Shown: positions 53,745 to 62,534 of the stretch, in pieces
Layout of the letters: the number at the start of each line of letters is the position of its first letter
How positions within the stretch are numbered: position 1 is the first letter of the stretch
Source of the DNA: Paracoccaceae bacterium
GTDB lineage: Bacteria; Pseudomonadota; Alphaproteobacteria; Rhodobacterales; Rhodobacteraceae
Assembly: GCA_026706985.1 (NCBI GenBank)
Contig: JAPOXR010000030.1
Span: 1 to 64,000, forward strand
Length of the DNA: 64,000 nucleotides
Reading direction: 5' to 3'
Position numbers and translations under genes: made by a program
Notes under the pieces: model-generated
What the model saw: the letters and a program-made list of their open reading frames with translations, nothing else
Database searches by the model: none
What the model was told of the DNA's origin: nothing

Positions 53745-54347
53745 ATGCGCCGTATCAGCGGGCCCGAAATCGTTATCGCAACCCGGAACGCCGGCAAGCT
53801 CAACGAATACAGGGAGCTTCTCGGCGAACATGATCTCACGGTTATCTCGTCGTTCGAGCTCGGCATTCCAGCACCCGCGGAATGTGAAACAACGATATCC
53901 GGAAATGCCCGCCTGAAAGCGCTGCATGCCATGCGTCGATGCGAATTCTGTGTTCTTGCGGAAGACAGCGGCCTCGAAGTGGATGCGCTCGGCGGTGCCC
54001 CCGGCGTCCATTCGGCCGATTGGGCGGAAGGCCCCGATGGCCGTGACTATGCTGCGGCGATGCTGCGGATCCGGGATTCGCTGCACGGTGTGCCGGAACC
54101 CCACCGGGCACGCTTTTGTGCCGCCATCTGCGTCGCCTGGCCCGATGGTCACACCGTGCAATTCAGTGGCGAGGTCCGGGGCGCCATCGTCTGGCCACCG
54201 AGGGGCACCGGGGGTTTCGGCTATGATCCGGTATTCTGTCCCGATGGCAGCCGCCGGACATTCGGCGAAATGACCTCGCGGGAGAAGAATCAAACCAGCC
54301 ACCGCTCAATTGCCCTCGGCAAATTCATGCAGCGCTGTGTTTTGTGA
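53745..54347 (+). CDS. rdgB: dITP/XTP pyrophosphatase
   Basis: 200 residues from the ATG at 53745; the longer frame overlaps rph and is rejected. VIATRNAGKLNEYRELL is the N-terminal substrate loop; LAEDSGLEVDALGGAPGVHSADWA and GGFGYDPVF are family signatures. It removes deaminated purine nucleotides such as dITP from the pool. The gene is 4 bp after rph and 7 bp before hemW. Confidence 0.96.
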   Translation: MRRISGPEIVIATRNAGKLNEYRELLGEHDLTVISSFELGIPAPAECETTISGNARLKALHAMRRCEFCVLAEDSGLEVDALGGAPGVHSADWAEGPDGRDYAAAMLRIRDSLHGVPEPHRARFCAAICVAWPDGHTVQFSGEVRGAIVWPPRGTGGFGYDPVFCPDGSRRTFGEMTSREKNQTSHRSIALGKFMQRCVL

Positions 54348-54354
54348 TGAACGG

Positions 54355-55500
54355 ATGAAGGTCACTGACTTCGGAATTTACGTGCATTGGCCATTTTGCG
54401 CCGCCCGATGCCCGTATTGTGATTTCAACGCCTATGCGGATCAATCATTTGATCCCACTGACTGGAAACGTGCCTTTCTGCTGCAGCTTGACCATTCGGC
54501 AGCCGAGACAGGCGGTAGGAAATGCCGGTCGGTGTTCTTCGGCGGCGGCACACCAAGCCTGATGCCGCCGGATCTTGTCGGCGCTGTCATCGAGCGTATT
54601 GATCAGCATTGGCAGCTGGCCACGGATGCGGAAATCACATTGGAGGCAAATCCATCATCCTCGGATGCCGCGCAGTTCACCGGTTACCGCGCCGGCGGCG
54701 TGAACCGGCTTTCGATCGGGGTGCAGTCGCTGCGGAATCGGGATTTGGCGGCACTCGGCCGCCTGCACACGGCCGAGGAAGCCCGCGCCGCGGTTGTGCT
54801 TGCATCCGAAATTTTCCCCCGCGTGAGTCTGGACCTGATCTACGGCCGGCAGAACCAGTCGCTCGAAGACTGGGAGGCGGAACTCCGGGAAGCGCTCCAA
54901 TGGGGTTCGGATCATCTATCGCTGTACCAGCTCACAATCGAGGAAGGCACCGCTTTCGGTGAGCGTCTGAAGAGCGGCCGCCTCGATGGTCTGCCGGACG
55001 GAGATCTGGCCGCGGAGATGCAGCTCAAGGCTATCGAAATCTGCGGCGACAGCGGTTACCACCAGTATGAAATCTCGAATTATTCCCGGCCCGGCGGTGA
55101 AAGCCGTCACAATCTGATCTATTGGCGATGTCACGATTATCTTGGCATCGGCCCTGGCGCACATGGCCGCATCTCCGTCGCCGACCGCCGGGCTGCCACC
55201 GAAACGCATCTGTCGCCGTCGCAATGGCTGAGCCGGGTTATGCGGACCGGCAGCGGCGAGTCATGCCGCCGCTGGCTGTCGGCCAGCGAACAGGCAGAGG
55301 AATATCTGATGATGTCGCTGCGCCTGGCGGAGGGCGTCGATCTCGCCCGTTACAGCGGACTCAATGGGCAGGAGTTGTGCGCTGAACGGATTGCGGAACT
55401 GGAACGCCAGGGTTTACTGCGGCGAACTGCGGACAGGCTGAATGCCACGGCTGGCGGCAGCCTGGTGTTGAATTCAGTCCTTTCCACACTCCTGCACTGA
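54355..55500 (+). CDS. hemW: Radical SAM heme chaperone HemW
   Basis: 381 residues from the ATG at 54355. The iron-sulfur site is CAARCPYCDF (CxxxCxxC), the SAM-binding segment includes FFGGGTPSLM, and HNLIYWRCHDYLGIGPGAHG carries the HNxxYW motif that distinguishes HemW heme-binding proteins from true coproporphyrinogen oxidase HemN. The rph-rdgB-hemW order is usual in alphaproteobacteria. Confidence 0.93.
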   Translation: MKVTDFGIYVHWPFCAARCPYCDFNAYADQSFDPTDWKRAFLLQLDHSAAETGGRKCRSVFFGGGTPSLMPPDLVGAVIERIDQHWQLATDAEITLEANPSSSDAAQFTGYRAGGVNRLSIGVQSLRNRDLAALGRLHTAEEARAAVVLASEIFPRVSLDLIYGRQNQSLEDWEAELREALQWGSDHLSLYQLTIEEGTAFGERLKSGRLDGLPDGDLAAEMQLKAIEICGDSGYHQYEISNYSRPGGESRHNLIYWRCHDYLGIGPGAHGRISVADRRAATETHLSPSQWLSRVMRTGSGESCRRWLSASEQAEEYLMMSLRLAEGVDLARYSGLNGQELCAERIAELERQGLLRRTADRLNATAGGSLVLNSVLSTLLH

Positions 55501-55507
55501 CCGGGTT

Positions 55508-56260
55508 TCAATCGGGTCTTGCCAGGATATCGCAGCCCAGAAACACCCGCCCGGTCGCTTTGCACGCTTCCATCACGGAAAAACTTCCGGCTGCGGGGTC
55601 AAGGACGATCTCGCCTTCGGCAGTCACCGCTTCGATCAATCTCTGCTGCAGCTCAAGCGGTTTTTGATGCGTGTGGCGCTTCTTGGGAATTGGTTCCCGC
55701 CAGACATCCCGGATATTGTGAACCGTCCAGACTCCTTTGGCCCGCACCGGGAGCTTCTGGATAACAACCAGATGCTCACCGGTGCGGCGGGTCCGGTAAC
55801 CCATGCCGATCCTGGCCTTGTCCCAGGTGACCAGATCAACAACCCGCATCGGCAGTCCTTCAATCCAGCCGGACACGCCCGAACACAGGCTGAACTTGTC
55901 CACCCAGAGGAACAGATGGCCGGAGGGCACCAACACCGTTGCCACAAGCCCAAGAAACCGCCCTATGGTTTCCTCGGTCATGGCCGGCAGCAAAGCCCTT
56001 CTCTTTTCCCGCTGAAGGCCCTCATTGCCATACTTCATTCTGTCGAGAATCCCGCGGTACTGCGGATCAAAGAATACCGCCGGGATGCTGTCCGGTTGCA
56101 GCATTGACAGCAAATCCAAACCATCCATCTGCAGGGCTTTGTCGGTGACAAGTGGATCCGGCAGCTGGACAGGAGACGAATTTCTGTCCCGCACGTTGGA
56201 AAACACGCTGGACCGCTTAACTGGTTCCGGCATTTCGACTCCGTCGACGCTGCATCGCAT
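55508..56260 (-). CDS. Orphan DNA methyltransferase, beta-like
   Basis: 250 residues from the ATG at 56260 (AGGG eight bases upstream); a frame to 56419 exists but is not methylase-like. The catalytic box is DPQY rather than DPPY (VFFDPQYRG), and the SAM motif at the end reads [13 protein letters not shown], giving the beta order. [11 protein letters not shown] and [17 protein letters not shown] lie between. There is no restriction enzyme next to it. It might be a regulatory methylase or belong to the host. Convergent with hemW, 7 bp apart. Confidence 0.8.
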   Translation of the reverse strand: MRCSVDGVEMPEPVKRSSVFSNVRDRNSSPVQLPDPLVTDKALQMDGLDLLSMLQPDSIPAVFFDPQYRGILDRMKYGNEGLQREKRRALLPAMTEETIGRFLGLVATVLVPSGHLFLWVDKFSLCSGVSGWIEGLPMRVVDLVTWDKARIGMGYRTRRTGEHLVVIQKLPVRAKGVWTVHNIRDVWREPIPKKRHTHQKPLELQQRLIEAVTAEGEIVLDPAAGSFSVMEACKATGRVFLGCDILARPD

Positions 56261-56376
56261 TCCTGTTTCCCTATGGTGTCCGCTCCGGAAATGCACTTCA
56301 CATTTATGTCGTTGGACTTGTTTTCCTGTCGGGAGTAAGCTGCGACTGCGACCAAACCCCCTGAAGGAAGCCCGCT

Positions 56377-56952
56377 GTGCACAAGGAACGAGACCGGCCG
56401 ACATCTCTGGATCTTCCACCGGTCGAGCCTTTGCCGGAATCGACGGAGAAATATTTCCGTATATGTGAGGAAAAGCTCGGCCTGGTGCCGAATGTTCTGA
56501 AGGCCTACGCCTTCGACATCGACAAGTTAGATGCCTTCACCGCCATGTACAATGACCTTATGCTCGGCGACAGCGGGCTTTCCAAGCTTGAACGCGAAAT
56601 CGTCGCTGTCATCGTGTCCTCGATCAACAGATGTTATTATTGTCTGGTCGCACATGGGGCCGCGGTGCGGGAACTGTCGGGCAACCCGGAACTGGGGGAA
56701 ATGCTGGTGATGAATCACCGCGTTTGCCCGTTGTCGCCACGGCAGAGAGCAATGGCGGATTTCGTGGAAAAAATCACGGTCAACAGTCATCGCATAACGG
56801 AGGCGGACAGGCAGGATTTGCGCCGGGAGGGGTTCAGCGACCGCGACATCTGGGACATTGCCGCGGTGGCGGGTTTCTTCAACATGACCAACCGGGTTGC
56901 TTCGGCGACCGCAATGAAGCCGAACCCGGAATATCATTCGGCGGCCAGGTGA
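56377..56952 (+). CDS. AhpD-like peroxidase-related enzyme (CMD family)
   Basis: 191 residues from a GTG. The redox motif is CYYCLVAHG, with CxxC and the following His as in AhpD-type carboxymuconolactone decarboxylase folds, and [29 protein letters not shown], the conserved C-terminal helix. Members reduce or help to reduce peroxides. The stop overlaps the GTG of the OmpA-like gene. Confidence 0.9.
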   Translation: MHKERDRPTSLDLPPVEPLPESTEKYFRICEEKLGLVPNVLKAYAFDIDKLDAFTAMYNDLMLGDSGLSKLEREIVAVIVSSINRCYYCLVAHGAAVRELSGNPELGEMLVMNHRVCPLSPRQRAMADFVEKITVNSHRITEADRQDLRREGFSDRDIWDIAAVAGFFNMTNRVASATAMKPNPEYHSAAR

Positions 56953-57881
56953 CATCGTTCCGCTGCCTCCTATTCGCGGCGCTCATAACCGCACCGGCGA
57001 TGGCGATGGCGATCGACGTGCTCCCTGATACGTGGCCGCGCACCCAAACCTTCAGCAAAACCGCCGAATCCCATAGCCTGCTCATTCCCATTGGCCCGTA
57101 TCAGAACGGGAATGCCACATCGCTTTATGTTGATGGCCATTTGGAACAGGCGGCTTTCCGTATCGATAGCGATGCGCCGACCCTGAAAATCATGGACGAG
57201 ATTCTGTCGGTTGCGCAGTCGCAGGGATACGCCGTTCTCTTTCGTTGCCACGACCGGGTCTGCGGCGGTTTTGACTTCCGCGCAGGTCTGGAGGTGGTTC
57301 CGGCGCCTTCCATGTATGTCGACCTTGGGGATTTCCGGTATTTGACTGCTGAGCGGCAGGGCGACGAAGCTGAAACTTACCTGTCAATTTTGGTGAGCCG
57401 CAGCAGGAATGCGGCATATGCGCAGATCATCCGGATGAATGGCTCCCACAGGCGCCGCCCATCGGGACTGCTGCTGACCGTGGAACCGGCGACTGAACAG
57501 CCACTGTCTTTGACCGAACAGCTGGAAAGCGTGGGTTATGTTGTGCTGGATTCGCTTGAATTCGCATCCGGTTCGCCTGAGCTGAGTTCCAACGATTATC
57601 AGGAACTGGCCCGGCTCGCCGCCTATCTCGCCACCAACCCTGCCGCCCGAATTGCGTTGGTCGGACATACCGACACGACCGGAACACTCGCCGGTAACAT
57701 TGAGCTGTCGCAGCAGCGGGCACAATCCGTTCTCGACCGGCTGGTCAGCGCCCACAATGTCGACATCGACCGGGTGTCGGCTGAGGGAATTGGGTATCTC
57801 TCACCCCGTTCCAATAATTCCAGCGCCGAGGGCAAGGCCCACAACCGGCGGGTGGAGGCGGTGCTGATCCCGGGCGGTTAA
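56949..57881 (+). CDS. DUF4892-like/OmpA C-terminal domain protein
   Basis: 310 residues from a GTG coupled to the gene before it (GTGA). A signal peptide (residues 1-20, AMAMA) leads into a domain of about 170 residues resembling DUF4892 (IDVLPDTWPRTQTFSKT; YAVLFRCHDRVCGGFDFR) and then an OmpA peptidoglycan-binding domain (FASGSPELSSNDYQELARLA; IALVGHTDTTG; RVSAEGIGYLSP). It should be periplasmic and tether the N-terminal domain to the wall. A frame from 56631 in the other direction of reading is rejected. Confidence 0.75.
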   Translation: MTSFRCLLFAALITAPAMAMAIDVLPDTWPRTQTFSKTAESHSLLIPIGPYQNGNATSLYVDGHLEQAAFRIDSDAPTLKIMDEILSVAQSQGYAVLFRCHDRVCGGFDFRAGLEVVPAPSMYVDLGDFRYLTAERQGDEAETYLSILVSRSRNAAYAQIIRMNGSHRRRPSGLLLTVEPATEQPLSLTEQLESVGYVVLDSLEFASGSPELSSNDYQELARLAAYLATNPAARIALVGHTDTTGTLAGNIELSQQRAQSVLDRLVSAHNVDIDRVSAEGIGYLSPRSNNSSAEGKAHNRRVEAVLIPGG

Positions 57882-58033
57882 ACTCTTCACCGTGAGGTCC
57901 GCAGTGTAACGGCAGCGGTTGAATCGCCTTGATGGCGGGTGCCCAATGGCCGAAATGGCCAAATTCAGGATTATCAGGCCTGGGAGGAAAGTCTTTTGGC
58001 ATCTACATTGGTCGGAACCGGCGCTCAAAACGC

Positions 58034-58909
58034 ATGACCCGTTTCATCTCCAGCCTGTTGGAAATCGCTGCCGACTACGATATCGCTGTGTTGGACCAAT
58101 ATGGTGTGCTCCATGACGGTAGATCACCCTATGCCGGAGCGCCTGCCTGCATCCAGCGCCTCGCCGATAGCAGCAAACACATCGCGATCCTGACCAATTC
58201 CGGCAAACGCTCCGATATCAACCGGCGGAGGATTGAGCGGCTGGGGTTGAAGTTACCCGCCGATGCGGTTGTTGAATCTTCCGGCGAGGTAGCCTGGAAC
58301 GGATTTCGCTCCGCCCCGGCGCCGCTCCCCGGCCCACCGCCTTACCGATTGCTGCCGGTTTGTGCGGAACGGAAGGATGCGGAGGATTGGGCGGCAGGCA
58401 ATGATCGGCTCAGACTTGTCGCCCGATGTGATGAGGCTGACGCGGTTCTGCTCATGGGAGTTCCGGCCTGTGGATTTACCGGCGCGGTGCGGGAGATTTT
58501 CGACAATGCGCTGGCCGCGTCGCTTCCCGTCATTTGCACAAACCCCGACCGGACCTCTCCCGAGGGCGGTGAGTACACTCTTTCGCCGGGGGTCATGGCT
58601 GATCAGTATGAATATGCCGGCGGCCGGGTGATCTGGTACGGAAAGCCTCACGCACAAGTGTTTGATGCCATCCGCGCACGGTTTCCGGATTGTGCCCCGG
58701 GGCGGTTTCTCATGGTCGGCGATTCAATGCTTCACGACATATCGGGGGCCGCCGCCGCCGGATTCAAGACCTGCTTTATCCGCTCCGGGATCCATGCCCC
58801 GGCTTTCGCCGACACCGGCACGGATACCGCCATAGCTGAGGAAATCGACCGGATCTGCTACGAGGCGGACCTTGCCACACCGGATTACTCCATGCGAAAC
58901 TTGGCATGA
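58034..58909 (+). CDS. HAD superfamily class IIA protein
   Basis: 291 residues from the ATG at 58034. The motif I segment is VLDQYGVLHDG, so the second Asp of the HAD DxD pair is Tyr; LTNSGKRSDINRRRI is motif II and LMVGDSMLHDISGAAAAGF is motif IV. The cap between residues 80 and 190 is class IIA. It matches the TIGR01459 type. Without the acid-base Asp the phosphatase activity is uncertain. Starts 150 bp after the OmpA-like gene. Confidence 0.85.
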   Translation: MTRFISSLLEIAADYDIAVLDQYGVLHDGRSPYAGAPACIQRLADSSKHIAILTNSGKRSDINRRRIERLGLKLPADAVVESSGEVAWNGFRSAPAPLPGPPPYRLLPVCAERKDAEDWAAGNDRLRLVARCDEADAVLLMGVPACGFTGAVREIFDNALAASLPVICTNPDRTSPEGGEYTLSPGVMADQYEYAGGRVIWYGKPHAQVFDAIRARFPDCAPGRFLMVGDSMLHDISGAAAAGFKTCFIRSGIHAPAFADTGTDTAIAEEIDRICYEADLATPDYSMRNLA

Positions 58910-59127
58910 TCCGAACTATTGCGCGGCACCGATACCGGAGCATCACGACCAAATTTGCTGAAAGCAGTGACTGTCCGCGGCAATTGGCACGCATTTTCCC
59001 CGATTGGCGCTGCCGGGGGTGTTGAAGTGAGGATCTGGCGCAAACGAAGATTTTCCCGGAACTGTCGGCGGGGCTGCGCTGCTCACCAGCTGTTTCAGGA
59101 CCGGGCGGAGTAAGAAGGAAAAGCGGC

Positions 59128-59553
59128 ATGTCGGATATGAAAACAGTCGAGAATGATGGTGATGTCGCTGCCTATCTGGACAGCGTTGACAACATCCGGC
59201 GCAGAAAGGAAACACAGCGGGTTGTCGACATGATGCGGCAGATCACCGGTGAAGAGCCGCGGATGTGGGGTGACAGCATTGTCGGTTTCGGAAGATATCC
59301 CTACCGCCGCTCCGACGGGTCACGGCATCAATGGATGCTGACCGGCGTTGCTCCACGCAAGGCGGCACTGACCGTCTATATCATGCCGGGATTCAAACCA
59401 TATGGGGAGCTGATGCAGCAGCTGGGGCGGCATCGCCATTCCATTTCCTGCCTTTACATCACACGGCTGGAAAACATTGACTTTGGCGTTTTGACCGAGT
59501 TGGTGCGGGTGTCTGTCCGGGATATGCGGAACAAATACTGCGGCGGCGGATAG
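59128..59553 (+). CDS. DUF1801 family protein
   Basis: 141 residues. VAAYLDSVDNIRRRKETQRVV and ITGEEPRMWGDSIVGFGRYPY are typical of the DUF1801 (YdhG-like) family, with the Trp-Gly block at the centre and the YIMPGFKPYGELMQQLG helix after it. Function not established. No clear operon partner; the PPOX-like gene starts 23 bp later. Confidence 0.8.
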   Translation: MSDMKTVENDGDVAAYLDSVDNIRRRKETQRVVDMMRQITGEEPRMWGDSIVGFGRYPYRRSDGSRHQWMLTGVAPRKAALTVYIMPGFKPYGELMQQLGRHRHSISCLYITRLENIDFGVLTELVRVSVRDMRNKYCGGG

Positions 59554-59576
59554 CGCAATCAGAATGGGGGTTCATC

Positions 59577-60023
59577 TTGCTCACATGTGAAATGCGGAAG
59601 CTGGTCCGGAACTATTCCGCCGGAATGGTCGCAACCATCGACCGGAACGGTTTTCCCGCTGTATCGCCGAAGGCGACTTTTGTGGTTGTCGATGAAAAGA
59701 CGCTCGCCTTTGGCAACATCCGCTCCCCCGGCACGATTGCCAATCTGAAACGGCACCCCGGGCTGGAAGTGTGTTTTCTTGACGTGCTGGCGCGCAAGGC
59801 CGTTCGGGTTGCCGGAAGCGCGGAGATCATTCCAAAGACAGAGGTGCCGGCGGCACTGCACGAGCGCTTCCGGACAGAGTGGCCGGATTATCTTGGCCGG
59901 ATGAGCGCATTCGTCGTGATAACTGTCGAGCGGGCGGAACTGGTCCTGTCGCCGGCCTATGATATCGGCCTGAGCGAGGCGGCGCTCCGACGGACAAATC
60001 TTGAGAAGATCAACCGGATTTAG
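59577..60023 (+). CDS. Pyridoxamine phosphate oxidase-like FMN protein
   Basis: 148 residues. A split beta-barrel flavin-binding fold: MVATIDRNGFPAVSPKAT at the start, TLAFGNIRSPGTIANLKRHPGLEV in the middle, and a C-terminal YDIGLSEAALRR. Family members bind FMN or F420 and carry out varied redox reactions. The TTG at 59577 is used; an ATG five codons later (59592) is also possible. Confidence 0.8.
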   Translation: MLTCEMRKLVRNYSAGMVATIDRNGFPAVSPKATFVVVDEKTLAFGNIRSPGTIANLKRHPGLEVCFLDVLARKAVRVAGSAEIIPKTEVPAALHERFRTEWPDYLGRMSAFVVITVERAELVLSPAYDIGLSEAALRRTNLEKINRI

Positions 60024-60068
60024 TGTTTCGGCAGCTTGACCACGTATCTTGACATGTGGTCTAAAATC

Positions 60069-60085
60069 GTTACCTATTAGGTAAC
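60069..60085. promoter_or_regulatory. Inverted-repeat operator of higBA
   Basis: GTTACCT and AGGTAAC are separated by ATT, 18 bp before the higB start. A TTGACA at 60049-60054 lies 14 bases upstream, so the repeat overlaps the -10 region. It is a good binding site for the HigA-type repressor. Confidence 0.6.
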
Positions 60086-60102
60086 AGTTGTGATCCGTTG
60101 CC

Positions 60103-60438
60103 ATGGACATCGCCTTCCGGAAGCGTAAGCTCGCAAAGGTTTTCAATGCGGCGCATGCCCTGCGGACGACCTACGGAGCGAGGATGGCGAATGTTATAAT
60201 GAAGCGGATGGCAGTGCTTCGAGCGGCACATAACCTTGGATTGGTGCCGACCACACCGCCGGAAAGGCGGCATCAGCTCTCCGGGGACCGGAATGAACAG
60301 TTCGCTGTCGATCTCATTCACCCGAAAAGGCTGGTATTCGAAATCAATCACCAGTCGCCGCCTCGTGAGAATGACGGAGGGATCGATACAGAGCGGGTGA
60401 CAACAATCACGATTCTGAACGTGGTCGACTATCACTGA
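60103..60438 (+). CDS. HigB-like toxin
   Basis: 111 residues of the RelE/HigB superfamily (FRKRKLAKVFNAA, GLVPTTPPERRHQLSGDRNEQFAVDL). The fold is a ribosome-dependent mRNA interferase in characterised members. It begins right after the inverted-repeat operator and is followed 14 bp later by the antitoxin gene, the order that marks higBA modules. Confidence 0.75.
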   Translation: MDIAFRKRKLAKVFNAAHALRTTYGARMANVIMKRMAVLRAAHNLGLVPTTPPERRHQLSGDRNEQFAVDLIHPKRLVFEINHQSPPRENDGGIDTERVTTITILNVVDYH

Positions 60439-60452
60439 GGGAGAAGAGTCAA

Positions 60453-61538
60453 ATGGTGACAGTAACCAATGAATTCAGCCCGGACTATGCGGTTCCGCCA
60501 GGATGGATTCTCAAGGACCGCCTTGAGAGCGAGGGAATTTCGCAAGCTGAATTCGCACGTCGATGCGGCCGCTCTCCGAAGCTGGTAAGCGAGATTATCT
60601 CAGGCAAGGCGCCGCTGGAGCCGGGTACCGCATTGCAGTTCGAAAAGGTGCTGAACGTCGATGCCGGCATCTGGCTCGGGATCGAGTCCGGGTATCGGCT
60701 GCACCGTGCCAGGGAGGCCGAGGCCCGGAAGGCAGCTGCTTCCGCTGAATGGGTTAAGGCGTTTCCTGTTCAGGATCTGGTAAAGCGAGGATGCTTTCAA
60801 CGTCCAAAATCGGATGTTGAAACGGTGTCCGGGCTGCTGGCGTTTTTTCGAGTGGGTTCAGTCGATGCCTGGACCGCTCGTTATGGTATGGCCAATGTCG
60901 CCTATCGTCACTCCCCGAAATTTAAAAGCGGTGAGGCGGCATTGGCAACCTGGCTTCGGCTCGGTGAAATCGCAGCGGAACGCCAAGAGTGTGCCGACTT
61001 CGACGGGCGGCAGTTCGAACAGGGCCTGCAGAGCATCCGCAGACTGACGCGTGAGCCGATTGTCGAGGCTTTCCGGCAGACGATGAAGCTGTGCAATGAG
61101 GCAGGTGTTGCACTGGCGTTGATCCAGCCACTGCCGAAAACGGCGCTCAGCGGTGCAGCCTGGTGGTTGTCGCCCAGGAAAGCTGTCATCCAGTTAACCG
61201 CTCGACACAAGTCAGATGACCAACTGTGGTTCAGCTTTTTCCATGAAGCGGCTCATATTCTGCTTCACAGCAAGAAGGGAGTATTTATCGACGGGATTAG
61301 AGGGAACGACACCGAGCAGGAGATCGAGGCGAATGAGTGGGCTTCCAACTTTCTTGTTCCCAAGCCGGCATGGGATCGGTTTGCCGAATCTTCACCTCGA
61401 AAAGCGCATATCGTCAGGGAATTTGCTGATGCGCAGGGAATTGCTCCTGGCATCGTCGTTGGCATGCTCCAACATGAGGGGCTTCTTCCTTGGACGCATC
61501 TGAACGGCCTTAAAATTCGATTGAGTTGGAAATCCTGA
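60453..61538 (+). CDS. HigA-type XRE antitoxin fused to ImmA/IrrE peptidase
   Basis: 361 residues. The N-terminal XRE helix-turn-helix is ISQAEFARRCGRSPKLVSEII with the HigA-like PPGWILKDRL start. A central helical region follows, and the C-terminal third is a zinc peptidase with HEAAH at 264-268 (SFFHEAAHILLHSK) and a distant Glu in EANEWASNF. Such long HigA-ImmA fusions may cleave a partner rather than only repress. Second ImmA-type gene of the window. Confidence 0.9.
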   Translation: MVTVTNEFSPDYAVPPGWILKDRLESEGISQAEFARRCGRSPKLVSEIISGKAPLEPGTALQFEKVLNVDAGIWLGIESGYRLHRAREAEARKAAASAEWVKAFPVQDLVKRGCFQRPKSDVETVSGLLAFFRVGSVDAWTARYGMANVAYRHSPKFKSGEAALATWLRLGEIAAERQECADFDGRQFEQGLQSIRRLTREPIVEAFRQTMKLCNEAGVALALIQPLPKTALSGAAWWLSPRKAVIQLTARHKSDDQLWFSFFHEAAHILLHSKKGVFIDGIRGNDTEQEIEANEWASNFLVPKPAWDRFAESSPRKAHIVREFADAQGIAPGIVVGMLQHEGLLPWTHLNGLKIRLSWKS

Positions 61539-61967
61539 CTGCAGCAGGGTGCCATTCCAGCCGCTCGTATGAAAACGCAAATCTCAGCAACGAAACGACC
61601 TTAAGGGAGGTAGCCCGTGCCGAATGCCGGATGACAAAGGAATCCTGTCATGCCGCGCGGCTGGTCCCGGAAGACATGTCATGCCCAATTATCACGCGTA
61701 TATTGGTAGAGAAGTCCACAAGGTGACGATAGCTATGGCGGTTTCCCGACCTGGAAATGACAAGCCGGTCCATGCGTGTGACGCTTTGTCGGCTGATCGA
61801 AAAGCTGAGTCCGGACGGGAGGTGATCAGCTATTGCTACGCGTCATGTCCGTGCGGAGACGGTGGAAACCGGGTACAATTGCTTGCGTTCGGAGTATGGA
61901 GCGCCTATAGGGGCATTTGACAGCGGTGGTTCGGGGTCCAAACCCGCAGCCTCCACCCAGATCGAGC
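61539..61967. ncRNA. Possible structured RNA or leader before a strong terminator
   Basis: About 430 bases with no gene I can support, ending in a factor-independent terminator. GCTGATC (61792-61798) and GATCAGC (61824-61830) pair around a GTCCGGAC loop, and GGTGG with CGGG (61925-61935) pair with CCCG and CCACC (61943-61957). The last stem resembles a tRNA T-arm and acceptor end but does not keep the invariant bases. A transcript ending here must start within or before the toxin genes. An RNA identity is not proven. Confidence 0.25.
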
Positions 61968-61990
61968 ACGGGCCGCGCGCCCGTTTTTTT
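61968..61990 (+). terminator. Rho-independent terminator
   Basis: ACGGGC at 61968-61973 pairs with GCCCGT at 61979-61984, with a five-base loop and a run of seven T directly after. It lies 13 bases before rimP, so it closes whatever is transcribed upstream. Confidence 0.85.
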
Positions 61991-62003
61991 ATGCGGAGAC
62001 GCC

Positions 62004-62534
62004 ATGCACAGCCTTGTCACCCTGACTCCGGCGGAGACCCGGATTGCCGGTATCGTGCATCCGGTGCTGGAATCGATGGGTTTTGCCCTGGTACGGCTCA
62101 GGATTGGCGGCGGGCCGAAAAAGCAGCTGCAGATCATGACAGAGCGCGCCGGCGGGGGCATGGAGATCAGTGACTGCGCTGAAATCTCGCGGGCGGTTTC
62201 GGCTGTTCTGGATGTCGAGGATCCGATTGCCGACGGTTACACGCTCGAGATTTCGTCGCCTGGAATTGACCGGCCGCTCACCCGGCTTGCTGATTTTGAC
62301 GATTGGAGCGGCCATACCGCCAGGATTGAGACTTCGCTGCCGATTGACGGGCGCCGCCGGTTCAAGGGCAGGATTCTGGGCGTCGAGAACAATGTTGTGC
62401 GGCTCGAGTCCGATGAAATGATCATCGGGCTGGAGTTCGCATCGATTTCAAATGCCAAGCTGGTGCTGACGGCGAAACTGCTGAAGGCGGCCGGTGAGGC
62501 ACCTGCCATGGGGCGGAAAGGGATTTCAAAATGA
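62004..62534 (+). CDS. rimP: Ribosome maturation factor
   Basis: 176 residues from the ATG at 62004 (GGAG seven bases upstream; a longer frame runs into the terminator). LVTLTPAETRIAGIVHPVLESMGF and SRAVSAVLDVEDPIADGYTLEISSPGIDRPL are the RimP signatures. RimP helps assemble the 30S subunit. The stop overlaps the nusA start (ATGA), the usual rimP-nusA order. Confidence 0.95.
   Translation: MHSLVTLTPAETRIAGIVHPVLESMGFALVRLRIGGGPKKQLQIMTERAGGGMEISDCAEISRAVSAVLDVEDPIADGYTLEISSPGIDRPLTRLADFDDWSGHTARIETSLPIDGRRRFKGRILGVENNVVRLESDEMIIGLEFASISNAKLVLTAKLLKAAGEAPAMGRKGISK

Noticed and set aside
61900-61967. tRNA or tmRNA acceptor end
   Set aside because: The T-arm-like stem has mismatches, the loop is not the invariant T-psi-C form and no tag-peptide reading frame is visible.
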